From: Centroberyx gerrardi
Lineage: Eukaryota > Chordata > Actinopteri > Beryciformes > Berycidae
Direction: 5' to 3'
Assembly: GCF_048128805.1 (NCBI RefSeq)
Contig: NC_136003.1
Span: forward strand, 24,477,840-24,541,839
Length of the DNA: 64,000 bases
Shown: positions 26,216 through 38,650 of the stretch, one piece after another
Layout of the letters: every line of letters begins with the position of its first letter
Numbering within the stretch: position 1 is the first letter of the stretch
The notes under the pieces: generated by a model
What the model was told of the DNA's origin: nothing
Seen by the model: only the letters and a program-made list of their open reading frames with translations
Databases searched by the model: none
Position numbers and translations under genes: made by a program

Positions 26216-27469
26216 TAGTTACAGCTACAGCTTATGTACCAGCTCATATGCTGAGAATGAAATAACAACCATGACTTCCATGTGTGGATTGCCAAAAGAC
26301 TCATAACTGCTCAACACAACTGCTACTGGATTATTCAGCCATTGTGAAACACCCCCTGAGTCTCATACAATAGATTTATTGTAGCTGTGTTAATATAGGC
26401 GGTAATGGTTCCCATGGCACTAGTCCTCGAATGTGTCGCCTCCTTTTAGAGCAAGATAGCATACGTAATTTACTCTGTGTTCTGGCTGTTTCATTGCAAT
26501 GTGTGATGTAGTTTTTGATTCTATGTAAATTGGTCGGGTCTGGCAGTGTTGATGTTGCTGCCCTGAGGCTCTGAGAGACATGTCAGGTTTGGTGGACAGT
26601 GTGTTAGGACCTGGCTGGTGATGGGAACTCTTCTCTGGCTTCTGTTCTTGGCAGGTTAGGGCCTTGTGGTGGTATGTCAGGTGGTATGTCAGTCTCTTTA
26701 TTTAAAGCGGATGTAAATTTTAGTCGCTCTGTTTTACATTTTGAATAGGACATAATATTAGCTGTGCTGCATGCATTGTCAGTTACCTTTAGACATGCAG
26801 AATGCTCTTACAGAACTCTTGTGTGTGAATGACTCAAGTTATATTTTCATCTGATTTGTAGACTCCAAATTTCATTGCAACAGAGAATTATTAGTTCTAG
26901 TACTAAGTAGACCTTTTAAGACAATCTTAAATGGAATGTCAATTTTAATATTTCTTCTAATTGTAGAAAGCTCTCCTTGCCTTGTCTGAGATCTTTCACG
27001 GCCACATTGAAGCGTCCTGTAGACCTAATGCTGAGGCCAAGTTCTGTATAGTTTTGTTGTGTTTAAAGTTCTTGGTTCTCCAATTATTTATTTTTTTCTT
27101 ACTTCTAAAACATTACAATTGTATATTTGGGGGGTTAACCGTTGGTACCCCAGTCTGGGTTTAGGGTCCTGGATTTGGGGTGAGGCTTGGTGCAGATGAT
27201 TGCTTGGATTAAATTCTCTCTCTACATGCCTGTCTGCCTGTCTGCTCAAAAATATTCTGTTCTGTTCAAAAATCTATGATGGTATTATTGGTTGGATTTT
27301 TTATGTACATATTATGCCATTTTCCAGGAAGTGTAATGAGATTTTTATATAGAAACAGGAGAAGATATGATGTTTTTGGCATTTATAGGTAAATATGCGT
27401 TGGAGAATTAGCTGCCAATGTGAAAAAGCCATTTTTTGTTTTCATTGTGACATTGGTCTCTGCCTTCCC

Positions 27470-27673
27470 CCTCTTTCCGGTCGCGTCCTTCCCCTCCATC
27501 AGGGGCGTGGCCGTGGCCCCGCCCTCTTGCGCGTTCCCAGTAGTTTCCGTCTTTTCTTTTTTTTTTCCTTGAAGAGTGAGGCGGGTGCACGTCCATGCCA
27601 AGGATTGCCCTGTCATTGTAGGGAGAAACGCGTGGTCAGCGGCACCACAGACAGCTATACTGCAGCACATTTG
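27470..27673 (+). promoter_or_regulatory. CNP: CNP promoter and probable non-coding exon 1
   Basis: This is a GC-rich island in AT-rich surroundings. It carries two GC/KLF boxes (GGGGCGTGGCC at 27502-27512 and GCCCCGCCC at about 27516-27524) and a long pyrimidine tract (about 27541-27568). A good donor, CATTTG|GTAAGC, sits at 27673/27674. The matching acceptor is TTTAAG| before 30455. A 9-codon upstream ORF (27595-27621) lies inside the presumed exon. The exon's 5' limit is not determined. Confidence 0.55.
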
Positions 27674-30454
27674 GTAAGCCGGCATTTTTTCAAACAAAAG
27701 CCCTTCAAGCTGAATATCTCGTTCAGTATTTGTACGCGAACTTACTGTAAGAAGTTTTATTCAGCGTCCCTTTGCTCCTGTAACAGGCAGTTGCTTGTTT
27801 TTGCCAGAGATGCATCCAACTTGTTTAGACGTGGCGCTGTGGCTGGTGTGTTTTATTGACTGCCGAGCTTACTGTTTTGTCTGGCGTGCTAGGTGCATGC
27901 CACTCCCCGCCCGGCCACATTGTGCAGTTGTTAAATTGTAACCAAAACTCAGTCGCCTTTGTCAGGCCAAAACAGTATTTTGAGCTGACTTGGTCGCGGC
28001 CTCATACACTTCTTGTTTTTCTTTCCTGGCTGTGACTTGGTGTGTTGCATGTTTAGGGCAAACTTGCCTCAACAAAAGATGACCATGCCATGCTCACCAC
28101 TGCGCCATTTACGCTCGCTGCGCTTCCACCCTGTATTTTGGAAATCCGCGATTGCGTGAAATTTTATCAAACCCAAAGTGAGAGTATTTCACGATTTAAT
28201 GATTGGCTTGCGTGCCCCCTGTTCGATTTTTGGTAGGTGTATCTTTAAAGCTGGGAAAATACTGGTTTTGCAAGCTCGTCTTTGTTGCCATATGGGTCAA
28301 AGTTGTGTTTGTGACTGATCTTCCTGTTCTGTCCCATGACACAATGCAGTCTGACAGATCTGTTATATCCGACAATTATCAATACATCTAAAGACCTTTA
28401 GTAAAACGCAGGCCACATGGCTTCTAAATAGTGAAATGCTCACACTTCTACGTGATTCTCTGTTTCTACTATTCTTTGTCTTTATCAATACTGGCGAGGT
28501 TTGGCGCAGTTCATTTGGTCATACAAGGTTGATCATGCTTTTCTGCGTCTGTACCATAGAGCTATTGTCTTTGTATTGCGGTCAAAATATGGCAGACGAA
28601 AATGGAAATTAACATGTATATTAGGTTGGGCCACTGCCATGTGATGTTCTCAAACCAGGACGTGATAACAACATTTTCGTAGAAGGACGCTGCCCTTCTG
28701 CCATCAATAATCTTTGTGCATGTCTCACGCGCTTTTCAAGGCTTAAAGGAAGGATTATTTTATTTTTAAAAGACGGCCCTGTTACTGTACTTGGCACTTG
28801 TAATGTAGAACATGCAGATTAACAGCAGCTGCTGTAGTGTATTGCATGGGTAAGCGTCCGCCCTTCTCACTACACCCTTAGCCCTTACCCAACACTTGTT
28901 AAACCATATTAGTGTATTGGGACTCTCCAGTTACTGCTTAAAGAGGATCTGCACCCTGCACCCCCACATTCGTGTCTTTCTTAGGAAAAATAGATATTGA
29001 ATTGCACTTCCTGTTGAGGTAGTCTGACCACAATCCTGACAGACCAATTATATCTCAGCTTCTGTTTTTAGTAGGGCACGAGGCCGAAAAATACAGACAG
29101 TGGTGAAAGATTTGGGATGGTGAAGTAAAATTTGCTGTAATTGTTGTATCCTTAAAAAATACATTTGTCAATTACTGATTCCATTTTTATTGATTAAATG
29201 TTTTGCCTGCACGGTTAAATATTTTTTGAAAATTATGTTAGTTGATGCACCAATTTCAGTGAATTTCTGAAGTGCATAAATATTGGGACACATAAATCTC
29301 AAAGTTCTCAACCCCTATACATGCAATAACTGAAGTTGGTGACCTACCACCGTGTTTATCGTCTTTTGAGATACTCTTTGATTACTTTGTAGTACAGAAC
29401 TTTGGTACTATGTAGAATGGATGGCTGTATGACTAACTCAATGAAGCCTTGGGTTACTGTCTCAGACAAAGTTGTCAAGCATTAGTAGTTCTATAGGAAA
29501 AGTAACTTCGGCGCTGATGTGATCCTATACCAGTGATTCTCAACCTTTTTCATATCAAGGACCTCTAATTTAGTCCACATTAGGGCCACGGACCCCCATT
29601 TGATGAGATTTTGTCTCTTGGACCCAAATCTGAGAATATTTTTATTGTTGGATATGATTTTGTCCAGAATTCCAAGACTATCTGTACTGTAGGTAGAGGG
29701 ATAACAGTGAAACTATGATCAAAACAGTCATTCTTCTACATTCTCTAATTGCATTAACGTCTTGTAAATGAAATAATGGTGAAGTTAAACAATTCATCAA
29801 TTTCCTGGGGACCCCCTGGAACCCCTTCAAGGACCCCTGGTGGTCCCCGGACCCCACGTTGAGAACCACTGTCCTATACTATCTGTGTGGTGGGAGGGCA
29901 AACGTTTCGTCCAGCGGCTGGACACTGAATCGTTCAAACCTCCCTTCATGTCATTTTCTACCACAGTCCTTTAGGGCGGAGTCCATTATACAATTGACAT
30001 ATTGAGATTTAAGAGGCAGTGTTTCTGAATTGAACAAGTATATCAAAGGAAGATGATTTGCTAATGTTGATGGATTGCAAACCTAACTAAAGAATATGTG
30101 GCCAAATTTCAATTTTTTGAATGGCTAATTTAGTCATCGGTTGTCTATTTGTCTCCATTTGTTTCTCTTAAAAGGTTAGCATGCAAATAAAAAATACCCC
30201 AAAAAGTGTATTCACATCATATACATCTTTTTATTTTAACAATTCAAATCCCGTGTTCTTAGCACTGCAAACTGATTTCACCCCTCTCCCCCAATACTTC
30301 TACTATTGGCTATAGTATCACTCAACATAAGATTTACTCAAAGTGCTATGAGGTTGGCTGTTGCTTAAGTCTTTTATGTATGTAGTCGTTGTTTGATTTC
30401 CATCATGATTGTACTGTTTTAAACCGTTTTGTCTTCCTTTTTAATACATTTAAG
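27674..30454 (+). other. CNP: CNP intron 1 (inferred)
   Basis: This stretch runs between the inferred exon-1 donor and the acceptor upstream of the CNP start codon. No coding exon is visible. It contains a complete hAT miniature element at 29531-29871. Confidence 0.5.
29531..29871. mobile_element. Non-autonomous hAT (Charlie-like) transposon with 8-bp target duplication
   Basis: The 341-bp element starts CAGTGATTCTCAACC and ends with the inverse, GTTGAGAACCACTG; the inverted repeats are 14 bp with one mismatch. It is flanked by the perfect 8-bp duplication TCCTATAC (29523-29530 and 29872-29879), the hallmark of hAT transposition. No transposase frame remains. The right part is rich in GGACCCC/GGTCC motifs, giving local secondary structure. 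It lies in inferred CNP intron 1. Confidence 0.9.
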
Positions 30455-30458
30455 GTAC

Positions 30459-30485
30459 ATGGTGGCCTGTACAGTCAGAAATTAA
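30459..30485 (+). promoter_or_regulatory. CNP: Upstream ORF in the CNP leader
   Basis: ATG at 30459 opens an 8-codon frame ending in TAA at 30483-30485, only 7 bases before the main ATG at 30493. It lies in the same exon as the main start, so any transcript using the acceptor at 30455 would carry it. A second short upstream ORF (27595-27621) lies in the presumed first exon. The effect on translation is inferred. Confidence 0.5.
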
Positions 30486-30492
30486 ACCAGAC

Positions 30493-33049
30493 ATGGATAC
30501 TGAGAAGAGCAGTGAGGTTTTAGATGCTGCGTCAGAGACTCCACAGCAACAGGAGACTGGAATGGAAAAAGTGGTTGTGTCAAAATTGGAGACACCAGAG
30601 GAATCCACAGAGCCTGAGAAGCCACTGGCCACTGTTGAAGACACTGAGCAAATGGCAGTGAATGGTCATGATGCAGACCAGTCACTCATGAATGTCAAAG
30701 AAACAGAAGAATTGATGGTGACAGAAATTGTGACAGGATCTGTTAAGCTGTCTGAGGAAACACCAGAGATTGAGACTAAAGACAGCTTGCCCGAGGAAAT
30801 GTCTGAACAAGAGAAGTCAATTGAGAAAAGACAGGAATCTGAGGAAACGGAAACACTGCCCGGTGCTGTGGCAAAACAACCAGAACCAGATGGCTCACCA
30901 GAAAAGATCTCTGACCCAGTTACAGCATTAAACACAGAACCAGAAAACATCCAGCTTGAACAGCAGCCAGTGCCAGAGAACACCCCAGAACCTTTGCCTT
31001 TGCACAAGCCTCTGGCAGAGAGTGCCCCTGAACCAGAGCCAGAGAAATTGGTAGAATCAGTCCCAGAAGTTGAACTACCAGAGCAAACATTACCTGAACC
31101 AGTCACGCTGCAGCAGCCAGTAGATGTAGAACTACCCAGCCAAGCAGAGAAAGCACCAGAACAAGTGGAGACTGAGGCAGAATTGCAGACTGCAATGGAT
31201 ACTCGGGCAGAAGAAGTTGTCAAAGAGGTGGTGGCAGAAAAAGATGTGGTAGCTGAACCTACAAAGGAGGTGGAAGCAGAAAAACCGGCAGAGGTAGAAA
31301 TGGAGAGAGCAGCAGAGACCGAGTTGGTGACAGAAGCGGCAGCAGAAGAGCCAACAGAAGCTGTGAAGGTGACATTGGAGAAACCAGCTGAGATTGAAAA
31401 CACAAAACCTGCAGAGGATGTGAAGGAAGTTGAACCAGAGAAACCAGTTGAGGCTGATGCTGAAAAGGCAGTTGAGCCAGCAGCCGAGGGTGAAGCAGAT
31501 AAATCTGAGCAGAAGGATACAGAGGAGGAGGATAAAGTTCCTGCCCCTGGCTCTCTGTCTTTTGCCCTTCTGGAACAGGAACAGACCAAAGTTGTCCTGC
31601 AAACCTCCCGTACCCTTATCGTCCTCAAAGGCCTTCCAGGCAGCGGCAAAACCCTCCTAGCACGTGCCATAGCTGATGCCTACAAAGACCTCTGCTCTGT
31701 CTTCTCTGCTGATGACCATGGTGTAAAACCAGAGAATCCAGAAGCATCTGCAGCTGGATACAAGGCTCTGGATGAGGCTGTGGTGGCCCACTGCAGTGCA
31801 GGAACAGCTACCTCTGTGCTGGTAGTGGTGGATGACACCAACCACACCCAGGATCGGCTGGCCCGCCTGGGGGAGATTGCAGAGCAACACCATCTTGTTG
31901 CTATGTTCCTGGAGCCCCGTACTGAGTGGAGGAGGGATCTGTTACAACTTGCCAAGAGGACCCAACGTGGACTGGGGGAGGCCCAAATGAAAGCCATGAA
32001 AGGTCCACTCGAGGAAATGAGCCTCCCTCTTTTCTTTGGCTGGTTTCTTCTTCCTACCATCCAGGAGAAGGTCAGGTGCACATCCATGGACTTCCTGAAA
32101 ACATTGGACACATTGGAGCCTTTCAAGAAGCACATGAATGACTGTGAGTGTATTTAAATTTCCATTTCATGTGATGCATGTGTGAATTTACCAGTGTTAA
32201 TGTTATCAACTCTGAGCAGGCTAAACATCTCATTTCTTTGCTGTCACTGTGGTGCAACTGATCTTGCTTTGTTTTTACAGTCACTGGGGAAGCGGAGAAG
32301 GAAGTGGACCTGGAGCAGTATTTCCAGGCCAAAGGACCTCTTCATTGCACTACCAAATTCTGTGACTATGGCAAAGCAGAGGGTGCCGAGGAGTACGCAG
32401 AGAAACAAGTATGAAACCAGTACACTCATGTTCTTTGGGCGTGTGCATTGAATGTATTACTTGCATTGTTCAATTACCTTTTCCCCAGACATTTTGATGT
32501 TGTGGTAACACTTAAATAATTTTAGTCTTTCATTTTAAATCTTGTAATATTTACTCATAACAGTTTCTTTTTTCCACTCTCTAGGCTGTTAAAGAACTGT
32601 ATGGTTCTGCATTCGAGCTTTCTCTGAGTGCTCTCTTTGTCACGCCACGCACTGTCGGTGCCAGAGTGTCCCTCTCTGAGGAGCAGCTTGTGCTGTGGCC
32701 AGCCGACGCTGAAAAGGAGGCAGAGTCTGCTGTCCCCGCAGCTGCCTCCCTGCCTCTGGGTAGCCGCGCCCACGTCACTCTGGGCTGTGCAGAGGGTGTC
32801 GACCCAGTTCAAACAGGTCTGGATCTGCTTGAAATCCTGGTCCTGCAGCAGGAAGGCCAGCAGGGGGAGCTGGTGGAGGAGATGGAGCTGGGCTCCCTGG
32901 CCTATTACGGCAAGGGCAGGTGGCTGCTGAGTCTCAGAGAGCCCATCTGTGTCCAAGCCTGCTTCTCCAGCGTCTATGGGCCCAAGAAGCCTGACCAGAC
33001 CAAAAAAGAGGTTGAGAAGAAAAAGAAGCCAAAGTGCACCATACTGTAA
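30493..33049 (+). CDS. CNP: 2',3'-cyclic-nucleotide 3'-phosphodiesterase, fish RICH form
   Basis: This enzyme hydrolyses 2',3'-cyclic nucleotides to 2'-nucleotides. In fish the orthologue is RICH (regeneration-induced CNPase homologue), induced in retinal ganglion cells during optic nerve regeneration. Exons 30493-32143, 32281-32408 and 32585-33049 join in phase to 747 aa (human CNP about 421). Residues 1 to about 355 form a highly acidic, low-complexity region rich in E, P, V and A with repeated EKPxE units. A P-loop kinase-like domain follows (GLPGSGKT at 380-387). Then comes the 2H phosphodiesterase fold with two HxT motifs: H572-C-T574 and H656-V-T658. The tail is lysine-rich and ends in CTIL, a prenylation box with terminal Leu, for membrane attachment. 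An 8-codon upstream ORF ends 7 bases before the start. Confidence 0.96.
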
Positions 33050-34025
33050 ATGGCAAAGATGGGGATGTGTGGCCTGGGATGACTGGTGTAATAAGATTTA
33101 GGTTTACTCTGTGGAAGGTTTGTGTGTTTGTGCTGTGTTTAGGGTTTCTGGTATAGCCACCCTAAATCCACAAGCTGGGTGCCTTTTTACTGTTGATTTG
33201 CACCACAACCCAAGATGCCTTCAATCCAGTTAGGTCAAGCTTGTTCAGTATGTTGTCACGCATATCAGTGCCAGAGTTGCAGTACCTTGCTATTTGCTGA
33301 GAAAAAGGTCTTGTTAGATGCAGTTTTAGATCAAGGTAGTACAGCCTCCCTCCCACACCTCCATAATTCTTGTCTGAAACTCTAGATTTCCTCTTCTATA
33401 AATGTCAGTGTTATTCAATATTCTGAAGAGTGAATGATATACTAGGTATTTTCATTGCATGCATCCCAGGTTTTACAGTATATCAGCTTTATCATATTTA
33501 ACACATTTCCGATCTGCTAAAAGTAGCTCTGCCTCTTTGACAGACTTGTTAATTTGTCGGTTTCCTGTGGTTTAGTTGTGAGTTGATGGGCAGCTGTCAT
33601 TTCTGTGCAAGTGTGTGCGGCTTAGGAAATATTGGTTGTAATTGCATATGGGCCAAAGTTATCTGTCTGATTAAGTGTATTAGAATGAATGTCATTTATA
33701 GAGGTCCTTCCTTGTAAAATCTTTGCACTGTGCATAGTTTGAAAGGGAGAATGCTGGTGAATTTGGCATTTGTGTCATTAGCTTGCACTTAGTACTTATC
33801 AAATGCTGTGAATCCAAGTCCACGTTTTGCAATCTTTTTCTACTGCGCAAGACTGCACCATTGATCCCTTTCATCCTCTTTGAACAGCACTTCATTTATC
33901 ACATTTCAATTTGTACCCACTTTCAATGACTGTAATTTTTGTAGGGCAAGTCCTGCTTTGTAGCTCTTATGAATCACTATTTTTGCACTTGTTTTGTACA
34001 CTTAATAAAAGAATATGCTTTGCTC
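33050..34025 (+). other. CNP: CNP 3' UTR
   Basis: This stretch is non-coding and AT-rich. AATAAA at 34004-34009 is followed within about 40 bases by TG/T-rich sequence, giving a 3' UTR of about 0.97 kb. Confidence 0.75.
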
Positions 34026-36000
34026 CAAACCCAATAATGTGAGTTGTAGTCTTTGTTCAATACTGTTCTTTTAGTTCTGCTCAGCCGATAAGAACTAGGT
34101 CAACTTGGCCACATATGTTTGTCTTCTCACACCATGCTGCCACTTCAAATTCATTGGTTTTTGACGGTGTAAACCAGCAGAGGGCACTCATCGTTTCACA
34201 GGTACATTTCTTATAGAATGCATTGTAATTTTCACATGTTCTTTTGAACTACAGCTCGGATAATAACCTATATACACAGACTTAATTAACTTATTGCCCA
34301 ATGCATCCATTTCCAATATTAAAGAAGCCACGAATTAGCGGCTGTATCTTCTACACACAGGCACAACCCCCCTCAGTGTTATCTAGGCTACATCTGTTTT
34401 ACTGATTTTTGTAACCGTGTACACTGACTGAATTGACCCATTTGACTGGGACTGTCTGTTCTCCCTTCAACCTACCCTTGCATAAGAATCTGGCAAAAAA
34501 AAATACTGCTGCAACATTTATGATGCAGCAGTAACTGCCAAAAACTGATAACTGTCCAGAGTATTTAAGAGAAACGGCATGTGATCAGTTGTAATGTCCA
34601 CACTCCAGCAGGTTTATGACCCCACTGCTACCCCCCCCCCCCCCCCCCCCCCCCCATAATTTCAATCACACACTCTACTTAGCATGTTCTACTGTTGAAA
34701 TGGTCAGTTGTTATATTCTTATTTATAGCATATTTGTTTCTTCTTTGCTGTATGCCATTAGGCTACTATTTGCTGTTGCAAATCCCTGCGAGATCATTTT
34801 AAGTTTAATCTTATCTTGGACCTAATGCAGGTCAAATATAAAGACGCCTGTTACAACTTCAGTGTAACTTTTACAACTGAAAATGGTAATTTTATATCAG
34901 TTTTGTACTCTGCTGCCCCCTCTCAATGAACTGATTTTAAATTCGAGGGTCATTTCTGTTTTGGGAGGATGTTACTGTCACATGTCCCTTTGGAGTGGGA
35001 TGCTGTTCTTTGCAGCTTTGTCAGTCTGAACAGGTGGGTAAACGCTATCCCTCAAATGAAAAGTGGCTAAAGTGATCTTATAGGTGTGTCTACCCTTCAC
35101 TGCATCCTTGGACAAATCAGAATCATTGCTTTAGGCCAAGGACAGGTTTATCTGAACTGGTGATGTTCATGTCATACAGTCCAATTTATTAACTTGTCTA
35201 ATTTGCAGAGGAGAAGGCACCAGGCTCGTGTTGTATGCATGATGAAGTGATTTTCTCATTGGCTGCTGTGTAGTTAAAGAACAGTGTCAGCCAATCAACA
35301 TCGGCGTCAGATAATTGCCCTGCTTTCTCAACGAGGTGGAGGGTGTGAGTTTTGTGAAGCAATCCATGATGCGTTCAGGTGCTGCCTGTAAACTCCTACT
35401 TCACATGTAAAATGATCTTAAATGCAATTTCTCGCAAATTCAAGTGCTTTCGGTCGGAAATAATAACAAAACGGACCCTGAAACAAGGTAGTTTTCTTGG
35501 TGGGTGTTGTTTTAATTCACAAGTTAAGCGGTACAGAGCTGCTGCTTGCTGCAGCGTCAGAATATAGCAGAGAAAATGTGCATCAGGCGTAATTGATGTT
35601 TTAATTAATTTAAATGAATGTTGCTACATGTGTGTGGCAGCTAAATTTGAGTGAATAGTGAAAATAGCCACATGCAACAATGCTAATTACTTACATCAAA
35701 TGCCAAAAACAATAACATGCAATATTTAATTGCACCACATGTTGACACATGTTCCATGCTCTGCAACCCCTAAATGAAATTTCAGGTATCATTGAAAATT
35801 CAGACTTTCCCGTGTTTCTCAATCATATTCACCACTTTGTTGGCTCGTTCATGTGCTGCTCACCGTGTAACTCCTGACATTTCCGACAGCTCTTGAAGGC
35901 AGCAATAGAGCATGGTGCGGAATAAACCAATCAGAGAGCAGGAAACATCAGCCAAGCCTATCGGCAGATGGGGGATGGAGACAAAACTCAGGAGAAGCCC
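34026..36000. other. CNP-ACLY intergenic interval with a C-homopolymer
   Basis: No coding exon is supported. A 25-base C homopolymer lies at 34631-34655. CCAAT-box motifs occur at 35259 (inverted), 35291 and 35927. The right end is probably the ACLY promoter. Confidence 0.55.
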
Positions 36001-36130
36001 CACGTTCCGGCACCAGTGATTCCCACAGACAGCGAGAGTTCATCATTACGACTGAGCTCCAGATTCATCCATCCGACCACAAGAAACCAGTAGAGTTCTC
36101 ACAATAAAACCAGCGTGTTGAAGGATCAAG
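35920..36130 (+). promoter_or_regulatory. ACLY: ACLY promoter and probable non-coding exon 1
   Basis: A CCAATCA box at 35927-35933 precedes a moderately GC-rich stretch and a donor CAAG|GTAAAT at 36130/36131. The next exon has an acceptor CTCTCAG| just before 39625 and carries the ACLY start codon. Mammalian ACLY also has a non-coding first exon, and its promoter uses NF-Y/CCAAT, Sp1 and SREBP. I could not point to a clear SRE here. The exon limits are inferred. Confidence 0.45.
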
Positions 36131-36166
36131 GTAAATGAAGGATGTTGTTTAAAACTGTTTTTTCGA

Positions 36167-36170
<4 letters not shown>

Positions 36171-36243
<73 letters not shown>
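36171..36243. repeat. (CT)n microsatellite
   Basis: This perfect CT dinucleotide run of 73 bp lies shortly after the inferred ACLY exon 1 donor. It is a polypyrimidine tract on the transcribed-sense strand. Confidence 0.97.
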
Positions 36244-36246
<3 letters not shown>

Positions 36247-36605
36247 GAGCCGGAACAACAGGATAAAAAAAAAAAAAAAACAAGAAAAAAACAAGTTGAA
36301 CTGGTCAGTCAACCGCATTCTCAACATTAGGTTTGAACTCTTGCAAGATGGTCACTGTGTCATTTGTAAGTAATTACTATTACCAGAAAGTGTCCATCTG
36401 TGTTCATAATTGAATGAAGTAAGGTGGCTGAATCCTTAATTCTCATTAAAATATGACTTAATCCCTTTGGAAAGTCAGGCAGCTGTTTTGTAAGTTTGTA
36501 GTTTAGTCAGTTTGGGTAAAGTTAGAAGTGAATATTTCTCTCTCTCTCTCTCTGCATAACTGGCTTGTGATGCAGTTTTTCTTAACCTCACTATAGGTTT
36601 AATTT

Positions 36606-36608
<3 letters not shown>

Positions 36609-36659
<51 letters not shown>
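36609..36659. repeat. (GT)n microsatellite
   Basis: This is a perfect GT dinucleotide run of about 51 bp inside inferred ACLY intron 1. Confidence 0.95.
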
Positions 36660-36662
<3 letters not shown>

Positions 36663-38423
36663 ATGTGTGCCTGATATTGCCTCTACCCAACCATCCATCA
36701 TCCCCGCTTTGTAAATGTTATTGTGCGTCATCTGGACCAGTGTTAATGTTGTTGTGAGGCAGTGATATTTAATAGCTCTGACAGGTCTGTAGCAGAAAGG
36801 AAATGGATGATGTAGGGAGTCTGGATGAGCACTGGGAAAAAACAGTGTCCCCCTGGCCGGGGCCCAGCGCTGTGGTGACTCAGGGACAAGGATGATCAAT
36901 AGTGAGAAAGCTCCATGACACTCCCATTAATCCCCATAAGCAATGGCTGCCAGGGCCGCAGTGAAGAGCAGGGAGTCCAGGTCGAGCCGACATCAAGGCT
37001 TTTTGCTTAATGAACCAATGAAGCAGACGGGCTGGCCGGGTTCTCCGTCCCTGCAAGGTTACATAATAGACGGTGGTTGTTTTAGTTAACCCATGAGTTA
37101 GGGGAGTCAGTCATTGGTGAAGGCATTGATTTATCACATTAATAAGGGTCACTAAGAACCACATTTCTCATTATTGATGTCCATCTGGTCTGAGGTAAAA
37201 GCAGTGATAAGATTTGCCTCACTGAAGACTTACCAAAACCACATTTAGATAAATTAACAGAAGTGTTGTACCACCATAACATCAGAGGGAACAGACAGAC
37301 CGGGAAGAAGAGATGGATGGATGCAGAGATTGGTGGGTGTTTCAATGTGCGTCATATACATTAGGTGTCATGTTAAAAATAATGCCGAAATATGACAGTT
37401 TAATGTTTGCTCATTGGCAAACGTGTGACGTAAGATCTTCTCTGAATCTTCAGGTTCTACTGGTAAACTCTGCTTATGTATGACTTATTTTAATAAAAGG
37501 TCAATATGTAAAATGTGTTTGTGCTGCTCATGACCACCCATGTGTATTTTAGTTGTAAAAGATGAAGAAATAACAGGTGAAGCAGGTATAAATATTAAGA
37601 TGTTATTGCAGTAAGTTCTGCTAGAAGCATCATATGTATGTTGAATTTACCAGTAGGCATCAACGCTTTGGAAAAGGTCAAAAAGTCATGTTCTGCAAGG
37701 TGTGTTTGCTTGCCGATATACAAGGGAACAGTAAGCTGCCAGATTTCAGTACGGAGTTTGATGTGGCATTCTCTCCCATACAAAAACATATCAGGGTTAG
37801 GTGTCCCTCAGTGAAGTATCAATGCATGTCACCTTTTTGCTGCTGATACCAATTCCAAGTAAAAATCTATTTCTTTTTACTGAGCAGTACAAGCTTAGAC
37901 CCATAGTGGTCATTGGACAAAAAAAGTAATTTTTTCTGCATTAGAGAAATCTAGTGATCTAATCCTTGATTTTGAATGAATTGACAGGGAGTGGTGCAGT
38001 GAGCTTGAAACACCAACCGCATGTTACGAGCTGTGTATGTTGGTGCTGGCCAGAGAGTAAAGGTCACAGCCCCTCCCTAAAGCAATAATTTATGAATGCT
38101 ATTGCAGGTTATTGTAGTTTGTGTTATTGTTGTGCGTGCATATCCTGCCAGTAAAGGAAAAGAATCCAACCACCAAAACACCTCATTTAGACACTTCTCA
38201 CTGGTGTCTAGATCAATCTTTCACTTACATGAGATTCCTCTGCAGGTGTAGGCACGTGGCAATGTTGCAGTGGTATTAGTCATTTAACATTATCTGACCA
38301 GTCAAATATTTGGTGGTGTTTTTTTATGGAGTGTATTATGAGGGTAATCTCAAATCTAGAAAAAAACCTTGTTTTGCCTTGTATTTCTGTGCCAGTTTTT
38401 ATGTGCTAAGCAAACTGTTGTGT

Positions 38424-38650
38424 CTGAATCAGAATCATTTTATTGGCCAAGTATATTTGCACATACAAGGAATTTAGCTTAGTGGTTGCTTGTGTACTTT
38501 GTTAAAAGACAGAGGAATAAAAGACAATATAAACCAATAAAAACAGTAAAATAAAACACAATATAGAAATGGTCATAGAAAAATATAGAAATATATTTTT
38601 CTATATATAGAAAAATCAGAATCAAATGCAGAATCAAATGCAGAATATAA
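38424..38650 (+). repeat. LINE/SINE 3'-tail-like fragment
   Basis: The text GAATCAGAATCATTTTATTGG followed by CCAAGTATATTTGCACATACAAGG is a recurrent teleost dispersed-repeat tail. It is followed by A-rich decay with short ATAGAAATA repeats. The family name is not assigned. Confidence 0.5.

Larger units (their letters stand above)
24536..27470. other. ODAD4-CNP intergenic interval
   Basis: No supportable coding exon is seen here. Two stretches (about 24880-25020 and 25990-26215) share a diverged core, including GCAGCAAAgAATAGGATA-like text, and look like fragments of one interspersed repeat family. The rest is AT-rich unique-looking sequence. Confidence 0.6.

Noticed and set aside
30666-31670. 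A 334-codon open frame antisense to the CNP acidic domain, rich in Ser/Gly/Thr
   Set aside because: It is the mirror of the GAG/GAA/CCA-rich codons of the real RICH exon. There is no splice context and no recognisable domain.
36046-36330. Open frames with long (RE)n or (LS)n runs
   Set aside because: They only span the (CT)n microsatellite.
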